Shown piece after piece: positions 18,952 through 27,565 of a DNA stretch of 58,210 bases. The notes under the pieces are model-generated. The model was not told where the DNA came from, searched no databases, and was given only the letters and a program-made list of their open reading frames with translations. This DNA is from Pseudomonas caricapapayae (lineage in GTDB: Bacteria > Pseudomonadota > Gammaproteobacteria > Pseudomonadales > Pseudomonadaceae). A program made the position numbers and the translations under genes. How positions within the stretch are numbered: the first letter of the stretch is position 1; the number at the start of each line of letters is the position of its first letter. The stretch covers positions 1 to 58,210 of the forward strand of contig NZ_LJPW01000152.1 in the NCBI RefSeq assembly GCF_001400735.1. The letters run 5' to 3'.

Positions 18952-19872
18952 ATGATCGGATGTTTTGGCAAAGTGCCCGCGAGTGCCGACTTCGTCAGTT
19001 TGAACGGAGCCATGCCTGAGGTATGTGAGTTCGATCTGTGGCTACAAAACAGTCTGGGGCGCATGCAGACGCGTGAGGATTGGCGGGAATTGTTTGATGA
19101 GTTGCCCGTATGTTTTTTCTCATACCGCAGTCGCAATGGACAGTGGCTGCTGGGCGGATTCATAAGCTCGCGGGACGCCAGCGGCAGACGTTATCCATTT
19201 ATGGTGTTTCAAAGCATAAAGGTGGATACCAGCGACCCGTTCATCAATCCGCACACGTTGTGCGAGTTGTTCGCGGGGCAGATAAAACCGCTTCTCATGC
19301 AGGCCGCACAGGGAACGGACATAGAACAGATTTTTGCTCGACTCAGAACCATGCGTCTGTGGACCGCCAAGGACCTGGATCTCTATCGACGTGTGCATGA
19401 CAAGTTTCTGATGGACTTTAACCTGCGTGATGTGTCGCGGCCGCTGCGACACAGCTATCCGGAGTTCGGTACTCAGTCGGGGCTGGCCAGCCTTTACAAA
19501 CTGCGCAAGGCCATGAGGGACAGTGAGCCACCCGCGATAAGCCTGCCTCTGCCGGCGGAGAGCGGTCTGAAGCGGCCGATGGCTGACTTGTGGTGCACAT
19601 TGCTGTCACGTCTGCGCGGCAAAACGGGCATGCCGGATGTCAGCGTGCTGGTAGACAGCTTTATGCGTCCGGGGCTGCTGTGCTTTCCGTCGCGTGGAAA
19701 CAGTGAAATGTATCGGATGTTGACCGGTATCGCTGCACCCGAGGACCGCTACAACCTACTGGATCCTTTACCGGAGCCCGCGTCTGCCGACTCGCTTGTG
19801 TTGCCTGCCGATCACCTTGCATTGAACGACTTTATTGAGCGCTTTATAAACGCTCGGGATGAACAGTATTGA
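18952..19872 (+). CDS. tagF: T6SS accessory protein TagF (DUF2094)
   Basis: A 306-residue protein whose N-terminus (MIGCFGKVPASADFV) and GGFISSRDASGRRYPFMVF block are typical of TagF/DUF2094. In other species TagF is a post-translational repressor of T6SS assembly, acting with or against the PpkA-PppA-Fha phosphorylation pathway. No such kinase, phosphatase or FHA gene is present in this cluster, so TagF may act by direct repression here. It is followed immediately by the icmF-ompA gene (TGATG overlap). Confidence 0.9.
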   Translation: MIGCFGKVPASADFVSLNGAMPEVCEFDLWLQNSLGRMQTREDWRELFDELPVCFFSYRSRNGQWLLGGFISSRDASGRRYPFMVFQSIKVDTSDPFINPHTLCELFAGQIKPLLMQAAQGTDIEQIFARLRTMRLWTAKDLDLYRRVHDKFLMDFNLRDVSRPLRHSYPEFGTQSGLASLYKLRKAMRDSEPPAISLPLPAESGLKRPMADLWCTLLSRLRGKTGMPDVSVLVDSFMRPGLLCFPSRGNSEMYRMLTGIAAPEDRYNLLDPLPEPASADSLVLPADHLALNDFIERFINARDEQY

Positions 19873-22367
19873 TGAACAGGCTCAAATATTACTTTCTCAA
19901 GTACCAGCCATATGTTCTGGGGATTGCGTTCTTCCTGGCCATCTTCCTGGTGTGGTCGATCGGTGTAGCGATGGGATTTTCGTCCCTTCATAGCCTGCTG
20001 GCAGGGATAGGTGTGTTTCTGTTGCTATCGGCTGGTTATGTCCTTTTTATGGGACGAAGCCACGCACCGCGCCACGATCTTGAAGCGCTGCTACGTGATG
20101 ACGCCGATCAGGCCGTATTGAATTCCAGCCCTCAGGATCGCGAGGAAGTCAGTCTGCTACGCGAGCGCCTGCTGCAAAGCATCGAGCGCCTGCAGGGCAA
20201 TTCAGAGAAGAAAGCATCCAGTAAAGACGCACTCTATTCCTTGCCTTGGTACTTGGTAATCGGCCAGCCTGCGTCCGGCAAAAGCACCATGCTGTATCAG
20301 TCAGGATTGAATTTTCCTTATGCGGAGCGCGAAGGCGCACGCGTCGCAGGACTAGGCGGTACTCGCAACTGTGACTGGTTTTTCAGTTCTGAAGCAGTGT
20401 TACTGGACACTGCTGGCCGCTATATGGATAACCAGGAAGAGGCTGGCAAATGGCGTGCGTTTTTAAGCCTGCTTCGGCAACACCGGCAACGCCGCCCGCT
20501 TAACGGCCTGATCGTCGCCGTGAGTGTAGAGGACGTTCTGAAGTCAACGCCCGACAGCCTCGAGCGTCTTGCCAAGCGCCTGCGTGAACGCATTCAGGAA
20601 GCGCATGATCTGCTTGAGCTGCGCCTGCCTATCTATCTGGTGTTCACCAAAAGCGACCTGATACCAGGCTTCACTCACTTCTATCGCCAGCTCGATAACC
20701 AGACTCGTGGCGAAGTAATGGGCAAGACGTTTGCTCACGAAGGTTTCAGGCAGTCCGATTGGGGCAAGCGCTTCACCGCAGCAATGGGCGAATTGGTAGA
20801 CCATTGGCAGCAAATTGCCGATCAGCAATTGGTGCAACAGGACATTCAGCTGACCAGACAGGACCCGGCGGCGTATCGCTTCCCTCTGGAACTGACAGCG
20901 CTCAAACCATTGCTTGAGACTTTCGTTACCGACTTGCTCAGAGCGAACCCCTATCAGAGTGCCGAGCTGCTCCGCGGCTTCTATTTCACCAGTGCACTCG
21001 ACGCTGATAAAGCTGCGCAGGGATTGTATGCAAAGCATGTCACCGAGCGCTTTGCACTGGCTGACTCGTCGACCGAACTGCCGGTAACCGGGCAGACGCA
21101 GCCGATGTTTATCAACAGCCTTTTTCAGAAGGTCATTATCCCTGATCAACATCTTGTGGCGCTGTACACCAGCAATCGCAGCGAAACCCGGCGCAAAGGT
21201 ATATGGATCGGCACAGCCGCATTGGCAGGCTTGCTGCTTTGTGTAGGCTGGGGCATTTCGTACAGCAATAATAAAGCAGCCATTCAGGCAATTTCCGGCG
21301 GGCTGGCCGCAGCACAGCAAAAAGACGAACACACCAGCGGCCAATACACCCAATGGCAGACGCTGGATCAACTGCGGCAGACTTCAGCAGATCTTTATAC
21401 TCGTCACCACGGTGGCGGCGTACCGCTGAGCATGCGTTTGGGGCTGTACAAGGGTTATGACGTGGAGCCCTATGTACGTCAGCGCTATTTCGCACGTCTT
21501 GAAAGCGTGATGCTCAAACCGACGGCCGATAACCTGACCCGCTCGTTGTACCTGTTGAGCAGTATCAAGATATACCAGCGCAACGCGCCGACGCTTACAA
21601 CCGTGACGGGAATCGACAGCGTCGAGCCGCGCGCGCTCCCTGTGGATAACCGCGCACAGTCAGTTGCGACCTTTGGCAAGACCACGCTGGATACCTACTT
21701 GATGCTGTCCAAGGGGCAACGTGAGCAAGCCGATCCTGCGGTTTTAAAGGCTCGCATTCCTGATTATTGGTACCCGGCGATCTACAAGCAGGTTCAACGC
21801 GACACAAACGTGTCAGCTCAAGCTGCTGGCGAGGTCGACGACTATCAGTTTGCCGGGCGTCAGATTGCGTTCTATAGCGATCAGATCCGTGAACTTGACG
21901 TACCACGCATTCTCAACAATGCATTCTTGATCTCCAGCTCGCGCAATTACATAAATAGCCTGCTCTCACAGTCGTTGCGCGCTATCGAAACCATCACGCT
22001 GGAGTCCGATACCCTGTTTGCGTTTGGTCGCGCGGACTTTCAAAGTCTTGAGCTTGCCGGGCAACGCCAGTTGAGCGCCATCGCCGGGAAACTGCTGAAC
22101 ACACCGAACGTGGGCAAGATCGTGATCACGGGCCACGCTGACCAGATTGGCGATGCGCAGAGCAACCTGCAGGTATCCAGACAGCGCGCGCAAACCATCA
22201 AAACCTACCTGGTAGGTAAAGGCTTGCCGAGCGAACTGGTCGACGCGGTCGGCGAAGGCAGCAATAAACCACTGGTGCATTGCGATATGCAGATGCCGCG
22301 CGCCGAGCTTATCCACTGCCTCGAGCCTAACAGACGAGTCGAAATAGAGGTGCGAGCGCTTAACTGA
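19872..22367 (+). CDS. IcmF-like protein fused to a C-terminal OmpA peptidoglycan-binding domain
   Basis: An 831-residue second IcmF-type protein. It has two N-terminal membrane segments (about 13-33 and 37-60), a Walker A motif GQPASGKS near residue 138 with LLDTAGRY downstream, and another membrane segment (IWIGTAALAGLLLCVGW, about 440-460). Its last 130 residues are OmpA/MotB-like (LFAFGRADFQSL, then TGHADQIGDAQSN and NRRVEIEV). It lacks most of the long periplasmic part of TssM. The likely role is anchoring the membrane complex to peptidoglycan, replacing the OmpA domain missing from TssL. The ATG at 19872 overlaps the tagF stop; an adjacent TTG at 19869 is a weaker alternative. Confidence 0.92.
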   Translation: MNRLKYYFLKYQPYVLGIAFFLAIFLVWSIGVAMGFSSLHSLLAGIGVFLLLSAGYVLFMGRSHAPRHDLEALLRDDADQAVLNSSPQDREEVSLLRERLLQSIERLQGNSEKKASSKDALYSLPWYLVIGQPASGKSTMLYQSGLNFPYAEREGARVAGLGGTRNCDWFFSSEAVLLDTAGRYMDNQEEAGKWRAFLSLLRQHRQRRPLNGLIVAVSVEDVLKSTPDSLERLAKRLRERIQEAHDLLELRLPIYLVFTKSDLIPGFTHFYRQLDNQTRGEVMGKTFAHEGFRQSDWGKRFTAAMGELVDHWQQIADQQLVQQDIQLTRQDPAAYRFPLELTALKPLLETFVTDLLRANPYQSAELLRGFYFTSALDADKAAQGLYAKHVTERFALADSSTELPVTGQTQPMFINSLFQKVIIPDQHLVALYTSNRSETRRKGIWIGTAALAGLLLCVGWGISYSNNKAAIQAISGGLAAAQQKDEHTSGQYTQWQTLDQLRQTSADLYTRHHGGGVPLSMRLGLYKGYDVEPYVRQRYFARLESVMLKPTADNLTRSLYLLSSIKIYQRNAPTLTTVTGIDSVEPRALPVDNRAQSVATFGKTTLDTYLMLSKGQREQADPAVLKARIPDYWYPAIYKQVQRDTNVSAQAAGEVDDYQFAGRQIAFYSDQIRELDVPRILNNAFLISSSRNYINSLLSQSLRAIETITLESDTLFAFGRADFQSLELAGQRQLSAIAGKLLNTPNVGKIVITGHADQIGDAQSNLQVSRQRAQTIKTYLVGKGLPSELVDAVGEGSNKPLVHCDMQMPRAELIHCLEPNRRVEIEVRALN

Positions 22368-22392
22368 GCCGCCCCCCCGAGGTAAAACGATC

Positions 22393-22423
22393 GCCATGTG
22401 TGTGCCTGCTTCGGCACGCATGG
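22393..22423 (+). terminator. Hairpin between icmF-ompA and hcp
   Basis: A strong stem (GCCATG...TGCC with GGCACGCATGGC, small bulge) lies just after the icmF-ompA stop and is followed only by TTTAGA. It may partly terminate the long upstream operon, leaving hcp to its own promoter in the remaining 90 bp. It is weak as a classical terminator because the T-run is short. Confidence 0.4.
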
Positions 22424-22515
22424 CTTTAGAACGGCCCAGCCATTATGTGGCAGGGTCAAACACAGGGCGATCCAACTTGTGGATCAATGAAAGCCCTTTT
22501 AAGGAGAAATGAAAA

Positions 22516-23034
22516 ATGGCATTTGACGCATTCCTCAAAATTGACGGCATCCCGGGCGAAAGTCTGGATGACAAGTTCAAGGACTGGATCGAAATCCTGA
22601 GCTACACGCACGGCGCTACACAGGCGACTTCGGCAACTGCCAGTTCGTCTGGAGGCGCATCTTCCGAGCGCGTTAACCTGAGCGACTTCACGGTTATCAA
22701 GTATGTCGACAAGGCTTCTCCCAAAGCCTTCGAGTCATGCTGCAAAGGCCAGCACATCAAGGAAGTTGTCCTCAACCTTAACCGTGCCGGCGGCGACAAG
22801 CTGACCTACATGACCATCACACTGGAAGAAGTGGTCATCTCTTCTGTCACCTTCCTGGGCAACATGCCTGTGGCTGGCGAAACCAAGGCGGAGAGCGATC
22901 TGCCATTGGAAGAGATCAAGTTCAACTTCTCCCGCATCAAGATCGCCTACACCCAGCAGAAGCGTTCCGATGGCGCAGGCGGCGGTAAAGTTGCAGGCGG
23001 CTGGGACCGCTCGTTGAACAAGGTCTACTCCTGA
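22516..23034 (+). CDS. hcp: T6SS tube protein Hcp (TssD)
   Basis: Hcp hexamers stack to form the inner tube and are secreted. The 172-residue protein matches the Hcp1-type family: MAFDAFLKIDGIPGES at the start, a Ser/Ala-rich extended loop (ASSSGGASSERV), and FNFSRIKIAYTQQ near the end. A strong AAGGAG site precedes the start. It is set apart from its neighbours by 148 bp upstream and 104 bp downstream, each with a hairpin, which fits separate high-level expression. Confidence 0.97.
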   Translation: MAFDAFLKIDGIPGESLDDKFKDWIEILSYTHGATQATSATASSSGGASSERVNLSDFTVIKYVDKASPKAFESCCKGQHIKEVVLNLNRAGGDKLTYMTITLEEVVISSVTFLGNMPVAGETKAESDLPLEEIKFNFSRIKIAYTQQKRSDGAGGGKVAGGWDRSLNKVYS

Positions 23035-23079
23035 GTAGGGCCTCGGGCGACTGAAGTTGTTCGGCCGCTCAATCGAGGG

Positions 23080-23100
23080 TCCCGCGCCTGCAAGGGCGCG
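23080..23100 (+). terminator. GC-rich hairpin between hcp and tssA
   Basis: CCGCGCC and GGCGCGG pair perfectly around a short loop, 45 bp after the hcp stop. The following bases are only moderately T-rich, so it may be a partial terminator or an mRNA-stabilising 3' structure that raises hcp relative to downstream genes. Confidence 0.5.
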
Positions 23101-23138
23101 GTGGCCTTCTCTTTTCACCTTTGAATGCAGAGCCGTCC

Positions 23139-24227
23139 ATGTCTGACATCCTCGAAGACCTTTCGCTGGCCACATTGCGTACACCCATTCAGGGTGGCGC
23201 GGGCGAAGACCTGAGTTTTTCCAGCCTGTTCGATCAGATCAAGGAGGCACGCCGCGCCGATGTCGACTATCTGACTCAGGGTGACTGGCAAACCGATCTG
23301 AAACAGGCCGACTGGGAACAGGTTGTGCAACTGGCCAGCGCCGGGATTGCAGAACAGAGCAAAGACTTGATGCTGGTCGCATGGCTAGGTGAAGGTCTGG
23401 CGCACAAATATCATTTCCGCGGTATCCGTTTCGCGCTGGCAGTGGCTCAAGCCATGCTCGAAGATTTCTGGGACACCCTGTTCCCTTCTCTGGAAGACGG
23501 CACCGAAGAGCGTTCTGCTCGCTTGGGGTGGTTGAATACAACCTTGGCCGAAGTGGTCCGTACGTTACCGATTACCCAAGGACAGGGCTACAGCCTGTTC
23601 AAATATGATGAATCTCGACAAGTTGAAAACCTGGCTCGACAGAACTCGTCGGCAATGAATCAGGCCCTCGAAGAAGGCAAGATCAACGCTGAATTGTTCC
23701 AGCGCTCGGTAGTACTCACCGACACAGATCACCTGAACCGCAAATACGCGGAAATGAGTGAATGCCTGGTTGCATGCAAACAGCTGCAATCAACCATCGA
23801 TAGCGTCTTCGAACGCGATATGCCCAGTTTTCTCGCCCTCAACGATGTACTCACTCACGCTCGACAGCTTGTGGAGCGACTGCTCAAGGACCGCGGTGTC
23901 GAACTCGTGGCACCGGCAAGCCAGACAAAAGAAGACGTTACAGACGAGCCCGTCAACGAACGACCAGCGGCACGCAACGACAGTCCTGCAGCCAACGCTC
24001 CGATGCGCACCGTGCCACTGACCCGTGACGAAGCGTTTGCATTATTGCAAGGCGTGGCACAGTTCTTCAAACAGACAGAACCACACAGTCCGGTGCCCTA
24101 CCTGGTAGAGCGTGCAATCAAGTGGGGAAATATGCCGCTGGAAAGCTGGCTGAGCGATGTGATCAAGGATGGTAGCGTCGTCGATGGAATCCGCGATGTT
24201 CTGGGCACCCTGCAACAGCGCGACTAA
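23139..24227 (+). CDS. tssA: T6SS baseplate/tail-assembly protein TssA
   Basis: TssA primes baseplate, tube and sheath polymerisation. The 362-residue protein has an ImpA N-terminal domain (LRTPIQGGAGEDLSFSSLFDQIKEARRADVDY) and the typical AWLGEGLAHKYHFRGIRFAL helices. A Pro/Ala-rich linker comes near 265-295, and a C-terminal domain contains TRDEAFALLQGVAQFFKQTEPHSPVPYLVERA. ATG at 23139 is preferred; an in-frame TTG lies 18 bp upstream. It sits on the effector side of the cluster next to PAAR. Confidence 0.95.
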   Translation: MSDILEDLSLATLRTPIQGGAGEDLSFSSLFDQIKEARRADVDYLTQGDWQTDLKQADWEQVVQLASAGIAEQSKDLMLVAWLGEGLAHKYHFRGIRFALAVAQAMLEDFWDTLFPSLEDGTEERSARLGWLNTTLAEVVRTLPITQGQGYSLFKYDESRQVENLARQNSSAMNQALEEGKINAELFQRSVVLTDTDHLNRKYAEMSECLVACKQLQSTIDSVFERDMPSFLALNDVLTHARQLVERLLKDRGVELVAPASQTKEDVTDEPVNERPAARNDSPAANAPMRTVPLTRDEAFALLQGVAQFFKQTEPHSPVPYLVERAIKWGNMPLESWLSDVIKDGSVVDGIRDVLGTLQQRD

Positions 24228-24259
24228 AGGCTGTGATAGCCACCAAAAGGAGTTTCAAC

Positions 24260-24514
24260 ATGCGTCCGATCATTTTGCTGAACGACCCGACCGACAAGGC
24301 CGGGGTCGTTGTCGAAGGATCTCCGACCACTCTGGTCAATGGTCGACTTGTGGCCAGGGTCGGCGACAAAGTCATGTGCCCGCATGGGGTCTGTGCAATC
24401 GCGACAGGCGACACGTCAACGTTGGTAGATGGCCGGCCGGTTGCCCGCCACGGCGACAAGACTGCGTGTGGCTCCAGTCTGATCGCCACCAACAGTGACT
24501 GTGGCATATTTTAA
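24260..24514 (+). CDS. PAAR-repeat spike tip protein
   Basis: An 84-residue PAAR protein that would cap the VgrG spike. Repeats are visible as VEGSPTTLVNGRLVARVGDKVMCP and STLVDGRPVARHGDKTACG, with the usual His/Cys ligands for the tip metal. AAAAGGAG lies upstream of the ATG at 24260. It is a single-domain PAAR with no toxin extension, so effectors must be loaded by other contacts. The next gene follows after 10 bp. Confidence 0.93.
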   Translation: MRPIILLNDPTDKAGVVVEGSPTTLVNGRLVARVGDKVMCPHGVCAIATGDTSTLVDGRPVARHGDKTACGSSLIATNSDCGIF

Positions 24515-24524
24515 GGACGACAGC

Positions 24525-25682
24525 ATGTTGAAGCCCTATGGCCAAGGTCATCGCTCTTTATGGGATGTCATTGGCGAGCGACGCGAACAGGAACAACGTC
24601 AGGCAACTCCGACACGTCCGCCGGCAGACTATGACCTCACGCGCGTCAAAATAGACAACGCCTGGCTATGGCTGCCGAACCTCGAACCTGCTCAAGCTGC
24701 TTCAGGGACATGGCTCGGAGCCGTTAATGGCGATTTTGAGCACGACCCCAGATTGGTCAGTCCATCGGGCCACCGTTATAACCTGCGCCGAATTAGTCTG
24801 CCCCAGCACAAACCGGAAATCGATACGTTGCCCCGAGCGCTTCAACTGCTTGAGGCCATGCTCGCACAATGGGACGATTTCACAGCCAACATCGACTGGG
24901 AAAACACAAAGGTCATCCTGTTTGCGCCGACGGACGTCTCCCCATCAGCCTGGGAGAACAAAGTCGTAGAAATCTGGCCGTTTGATTACCTGCCTGGAGA
25001 GGGTTTCGACAGTCCGTCGTTAGACTTCGATGAATGGTTGCCTTGGGCGCTTCAAAACAATACGGACGCGTCGGGCCTGCTATGCGTCAGCATAGACACC
25101 TGGGCGACAAAAGACCGGGCTGGCGCTCTGTCCAACGACGTCATGGTCGGTGAAAGCATTGCAATATTGAACCTGCAGCGCGTGGACCATGCCAACCCTG
25201 ACGAAGAAAATACCTGGCAACTCTATCCGGCAATGACCCGCGAACACTCTCCACGTGCCTTGCAGCCAAGGCAAAGTAGCGCCGATCTGCAACACCTCGC
25301 AGAAGCCCTTTGCGAACAGGGTGGTGTTAAATCGAACGACATCCAGGCACTCATCATCGACGGTCATTTTCACGACAGGCGTCTCGAGCAGCTTTCTCAT
25401 TACGTCAGTACCCACCTGCCACACGTTGTAGTGTCGGAGCACGTTGCCGGCCAGGCGTCATTGGCAGGCGAGCGAGGAAAGAGTGCGCGTCAGCTGAGTT
25501 CGCTGGCGCTTGCTTTTCACGCCGCCAAAGCACAAGACGGATCAGTTCTGGCATTCGACAGGTACGCGTCCACTCAAACACAAGCCTGGTTAGTGAGTAG
25601 GGGCACGGCGACGGCGCAGGCCGACGATGAGACCGCCGACCCGCTTAGAATCGAACAAGATGGACAGAGTAAAGACTCATGA
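24525..25682 (+). CDS. T6SS-linked protein of unknown function, possible effector adaptor
   Basis: A 385-residue soluble protein without signal peptide or membrane segment. AAGGACGACAGC precedes the start at 24525. The C-terminal half (QALIIDGHFHDRR..., HVVVSEHVAGQASLAGERG, LSSLALAFHAAK) has the rhythm of a thiolase/ketoacyl-synthase-like fold, but I see no convincing catalytic triad. It lies between PAAR and the first effector-like gene and overlaps the latter by 4 bp (ATGA). Chaperones or adaptors commonly occupy this position, so an effector-loading role is a reasonable but unproven guess. The last 25 residues are acidic and probably disordered. Confidence 0.8.
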   Translation: MLKPYGQGHRSLWDVIGERREQEQRQATPTRPPADYDLTRVKIDNAWLWLPNLEPAQAASGTWLGAVNGDFEHDPRLVSPSGHRYNLRRISLPQHKPEIDTLPRALQLLEAMLAQWDDFTANIDWENTKVILFAPTDVSPSAWENKVVEIWPFDYLPGEGFDSPSLDFDEWLPWALQNNTDASGLLCVSIDTWATKDRAGALSNDVMVGESIAILNLQRVDHANPDEENTWQLYPAMTREHSPRALQPRQSSADLQHLAEALCEQGGVKSNDIQALIIDGHFHDRRLEQLSHYVSTHLPHVVVSEHVAGQASLAGERGKSARQLSSLALAFHAAKAQDGSVLAFDRYASTQTQAWLVSRGTATAQADDETADPLRIEQDGQSKDS

Positions 25683-26668
25683 AAGAAGACTTTGGACTCA
25701 ATTCAAAACCCTGCTCCGTCAATGACCTGAATCCAGGTTGTGTTGAAATGTGGACACTTGGCCAACAAGTGGCTGTCAGGCGCTTGTGCGTAAAGACCCG
25801 CGCTGAATACAAGCAACCAGCCAGATACGAACTGCTCAAGGACTTCAGTACACGGGCTGCGCGAATCGCAGGCAATTACGCACGTATTTACCTGGAGCAA
25901 GAGCACAACGGCCAGCCCGAACAAAAAGGACGGTTTTACTGGACAGGACTAGCGGCGTTTGCAAGCAAACAGGTCATGTGTGCACTGGATTACTCCAGCA
26001 ACACAAAGATGCGCTATTTGCCGCCCGCCGTACCGCCCTTGGAGATCACCAAGATATTTTTGGGCAAGGGAAACTTCTGGTTGTTCCAGGATATCTTTGT
26101 CTGGCATTGGTTTTATATCAATTACCCACAGCAATTCAATGAGTGCATAAAAACCCGGGACTTTAGTACGTATGATCCGCGATTCAAACAAAGCTTTGCA
26201 CAATTGCCATGGATTGATGATGCACTGCCAAGGATAAATAACCTGAAGGTGACTGATTATCTGGTAAGCGGCTTCAAGTTGATATCGGCTATAGAGAAGG
26301 AGCCGGCAGGTACACTGCGTGAAAAATACAAATTTCAGTCCCTCCTGGCAATTGCCAAACATGAACAACTGATGATATTGCAACCGTTGATATACGAGGA
26401 TAAAAGCTTCAGGGCACTGTTGTACATGCAAACGTGGGTCGAGGGGTACAGAGGTGTTCCGCGCCGACTGGCGTCCCTGAATGTTGAATGCGATACAGGC
26501 GACCCGGAGCAGGATGTCATCATGTCCGATGGCGAGCTGTACGACGCCGAGGACAGAATGATCTTTATTACAACAATTGCCTCTACGTATCATCGGAGAA
26601 TGCAGAGAAAAAATATCGAGATGGAAAAGGCAATTATGACGATAGGGACGTGGAATGAACGCACTTAA
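25679..26668 (+). CDS. Putative T6SS effector A (paralogue of the 30328 protein)
   Basis: A 329-residue protein closely related to the product of 30328-31317. Both share NDLNPxC near the start, RAARIAGNYARIYLE, FYWTGLAAFASKQVMCALDY and GNFWLFQDIFVWHWFYINYP. There is no N-terminal signal; the WHWFY region is hydrophobic enough to enter a membrane. I suspect a DUF2515-like family but am not certain, and no known toxin catalytic motif is apparent. It is translationally coupled to the upstream gene and overlaps a lipoprotein gene by 14 bp, a layout typical of effector/immunity pairs. Base composition becomes more AT-rich toward the 3' end. Confidence 0.75.
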   Translation: MKEDFGLNSKPCSVNDLNPGCVEMWTLGQQVAVRRLCVKTRAEYKQPARYELLKDFSTRAARIAGNYARIYLEQEHNGQPEQKGRFYWTGLAAFASKQVMCALDYSSNTKMRYLPPAVPPLEITKIFLGKGNFWLFQDIFVWHWFYINYPQQFNECIKTRDFSTYDPRFKQSFAQLPWIDDALPRINNLKVTDYLVSGFKLISAIEKEPAGTLREKYKFQSLLAIAKHEQLMILQPLIYEDKSFRALLYMQTWVEGYRGVPRRLASLNVECDTGDPEQDVIMSDGELYDAEDRMIFITTIASTYHRRMQRKNIEMEKAIMTIGTWNERT

Positions 26669-27518
26669 ATATATGATAGCAGTTTTCATACTACTGACCG
26701 GTTGTGAGGCTTCGGATATGAATACAAAAAATCGTGAGATCGAACTCTCTCTTGGAGGATCAATTGATACTGTCCTGGCTTCAACATCTGTAAAACTGCG
26801 AAAAGACTGCGATGATACGATGTGTCTCTACCAATTTATAGTGCCGTCAAAATCCTCTGAACTGATCACTGTCAAGGTACGCTCAGCATCCACCCTATTA
26901 GCGATTGAGAACGTTAGTTCGACCACTGTCGTCACCAATACCCTAAGGATTATTACAGATATAGACGTGTATGTAGCAGGAGTGTCAACCCATGCGAAAC
27001 ATGAAGACGCAATGGCGTATTTTTATCAACAAGTACAGCATCTAAACGCCGCAGGATGGCAGCGTTACATTTTTCCTAATGAAGCGAGAATACCCGGTAC
27101 AGAAGCCAGCAAGTTTACCAACTTAAATGAAGTGCTAGGTAAAAATGTCGGTACAGGCCCCTGGATGGACCCGAACCTCAAGCTTTCCAAGCAGATCTGG
27201 GTCTCGATGCGCATGTTCGATCCGTGGAGATTTTACAACGGCAATGAATACCTTGACTTGATGGTACAACGCGAAAACAGCGAAGACGACCCGCAGAACC
27301 GTGGCTCTTACTTATTCACATGGATGTTCAAATCAGAAAGTGAGTTCTACGCCGAATTCGTGAGAGCCGAAGACCGTGAACGCTGGAGAGAGCTCCTGCC
27401 TGCTGAATTAACCCGAATGGGGAAAGAGCGCCAAAAGACAGAGGCGCAGCTGAAAAAAATGGGCATCAAGATCGATGAAAACTATAAAGATGCCAAACCT
27501 CCCGTAGAAGCGGGTTAA
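26655..27518 (+). CDS. Putative immunity lipoprotein A
   Basis: A 287-residue predicted lipoprotein with a short hydrophobic signal ending in lipobox LLTGC (Cys17). Residue +2 is Glu. The mature part is periplasmic and contains NEVLGK, TGPWMDP and a stretch around RFYNGNEYLDLMVQRENSED that recur in the lipoprotein at 31314. It overlaps the upstream effector-like gene, consistent with an immunity protein acting in the periplasm. AT-rich compared with the flanking tss genes and vgrG, suggesting acquisition by transfer. Immunity function is inferred from layout only. Confidence 0.75.
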   Translation: MNALKYMIAVFILLTGCEASDMNTKNREIELSLGGSIDTVLASTSVKLRKDCDDTMCLYQFIVPSKSSELITVKVRSASTLLAIENVSSTTVVTNTLRIITDIDVYVAGVSTHAKHEDAMAYFYQQVQHLNAAGWQRYIFPNEARIPGTEASKFTNLNEVLGKNVGTGPWMDPNLKLSKQIWVSMRMFDPWRFYNGNEYLDLMVQRENSEDDPQNRGSYLFTWMFKSESEFYAEFVRAEDRERWRELLPAELTRMGKERQKTEAQLKKMGIKIDENYKDAKPPVEAG

Positions 27519-27565
27519 ACCGAAGATACGTCGCAAACCGATTCAAGCAGTAAAGGAGCTACACC

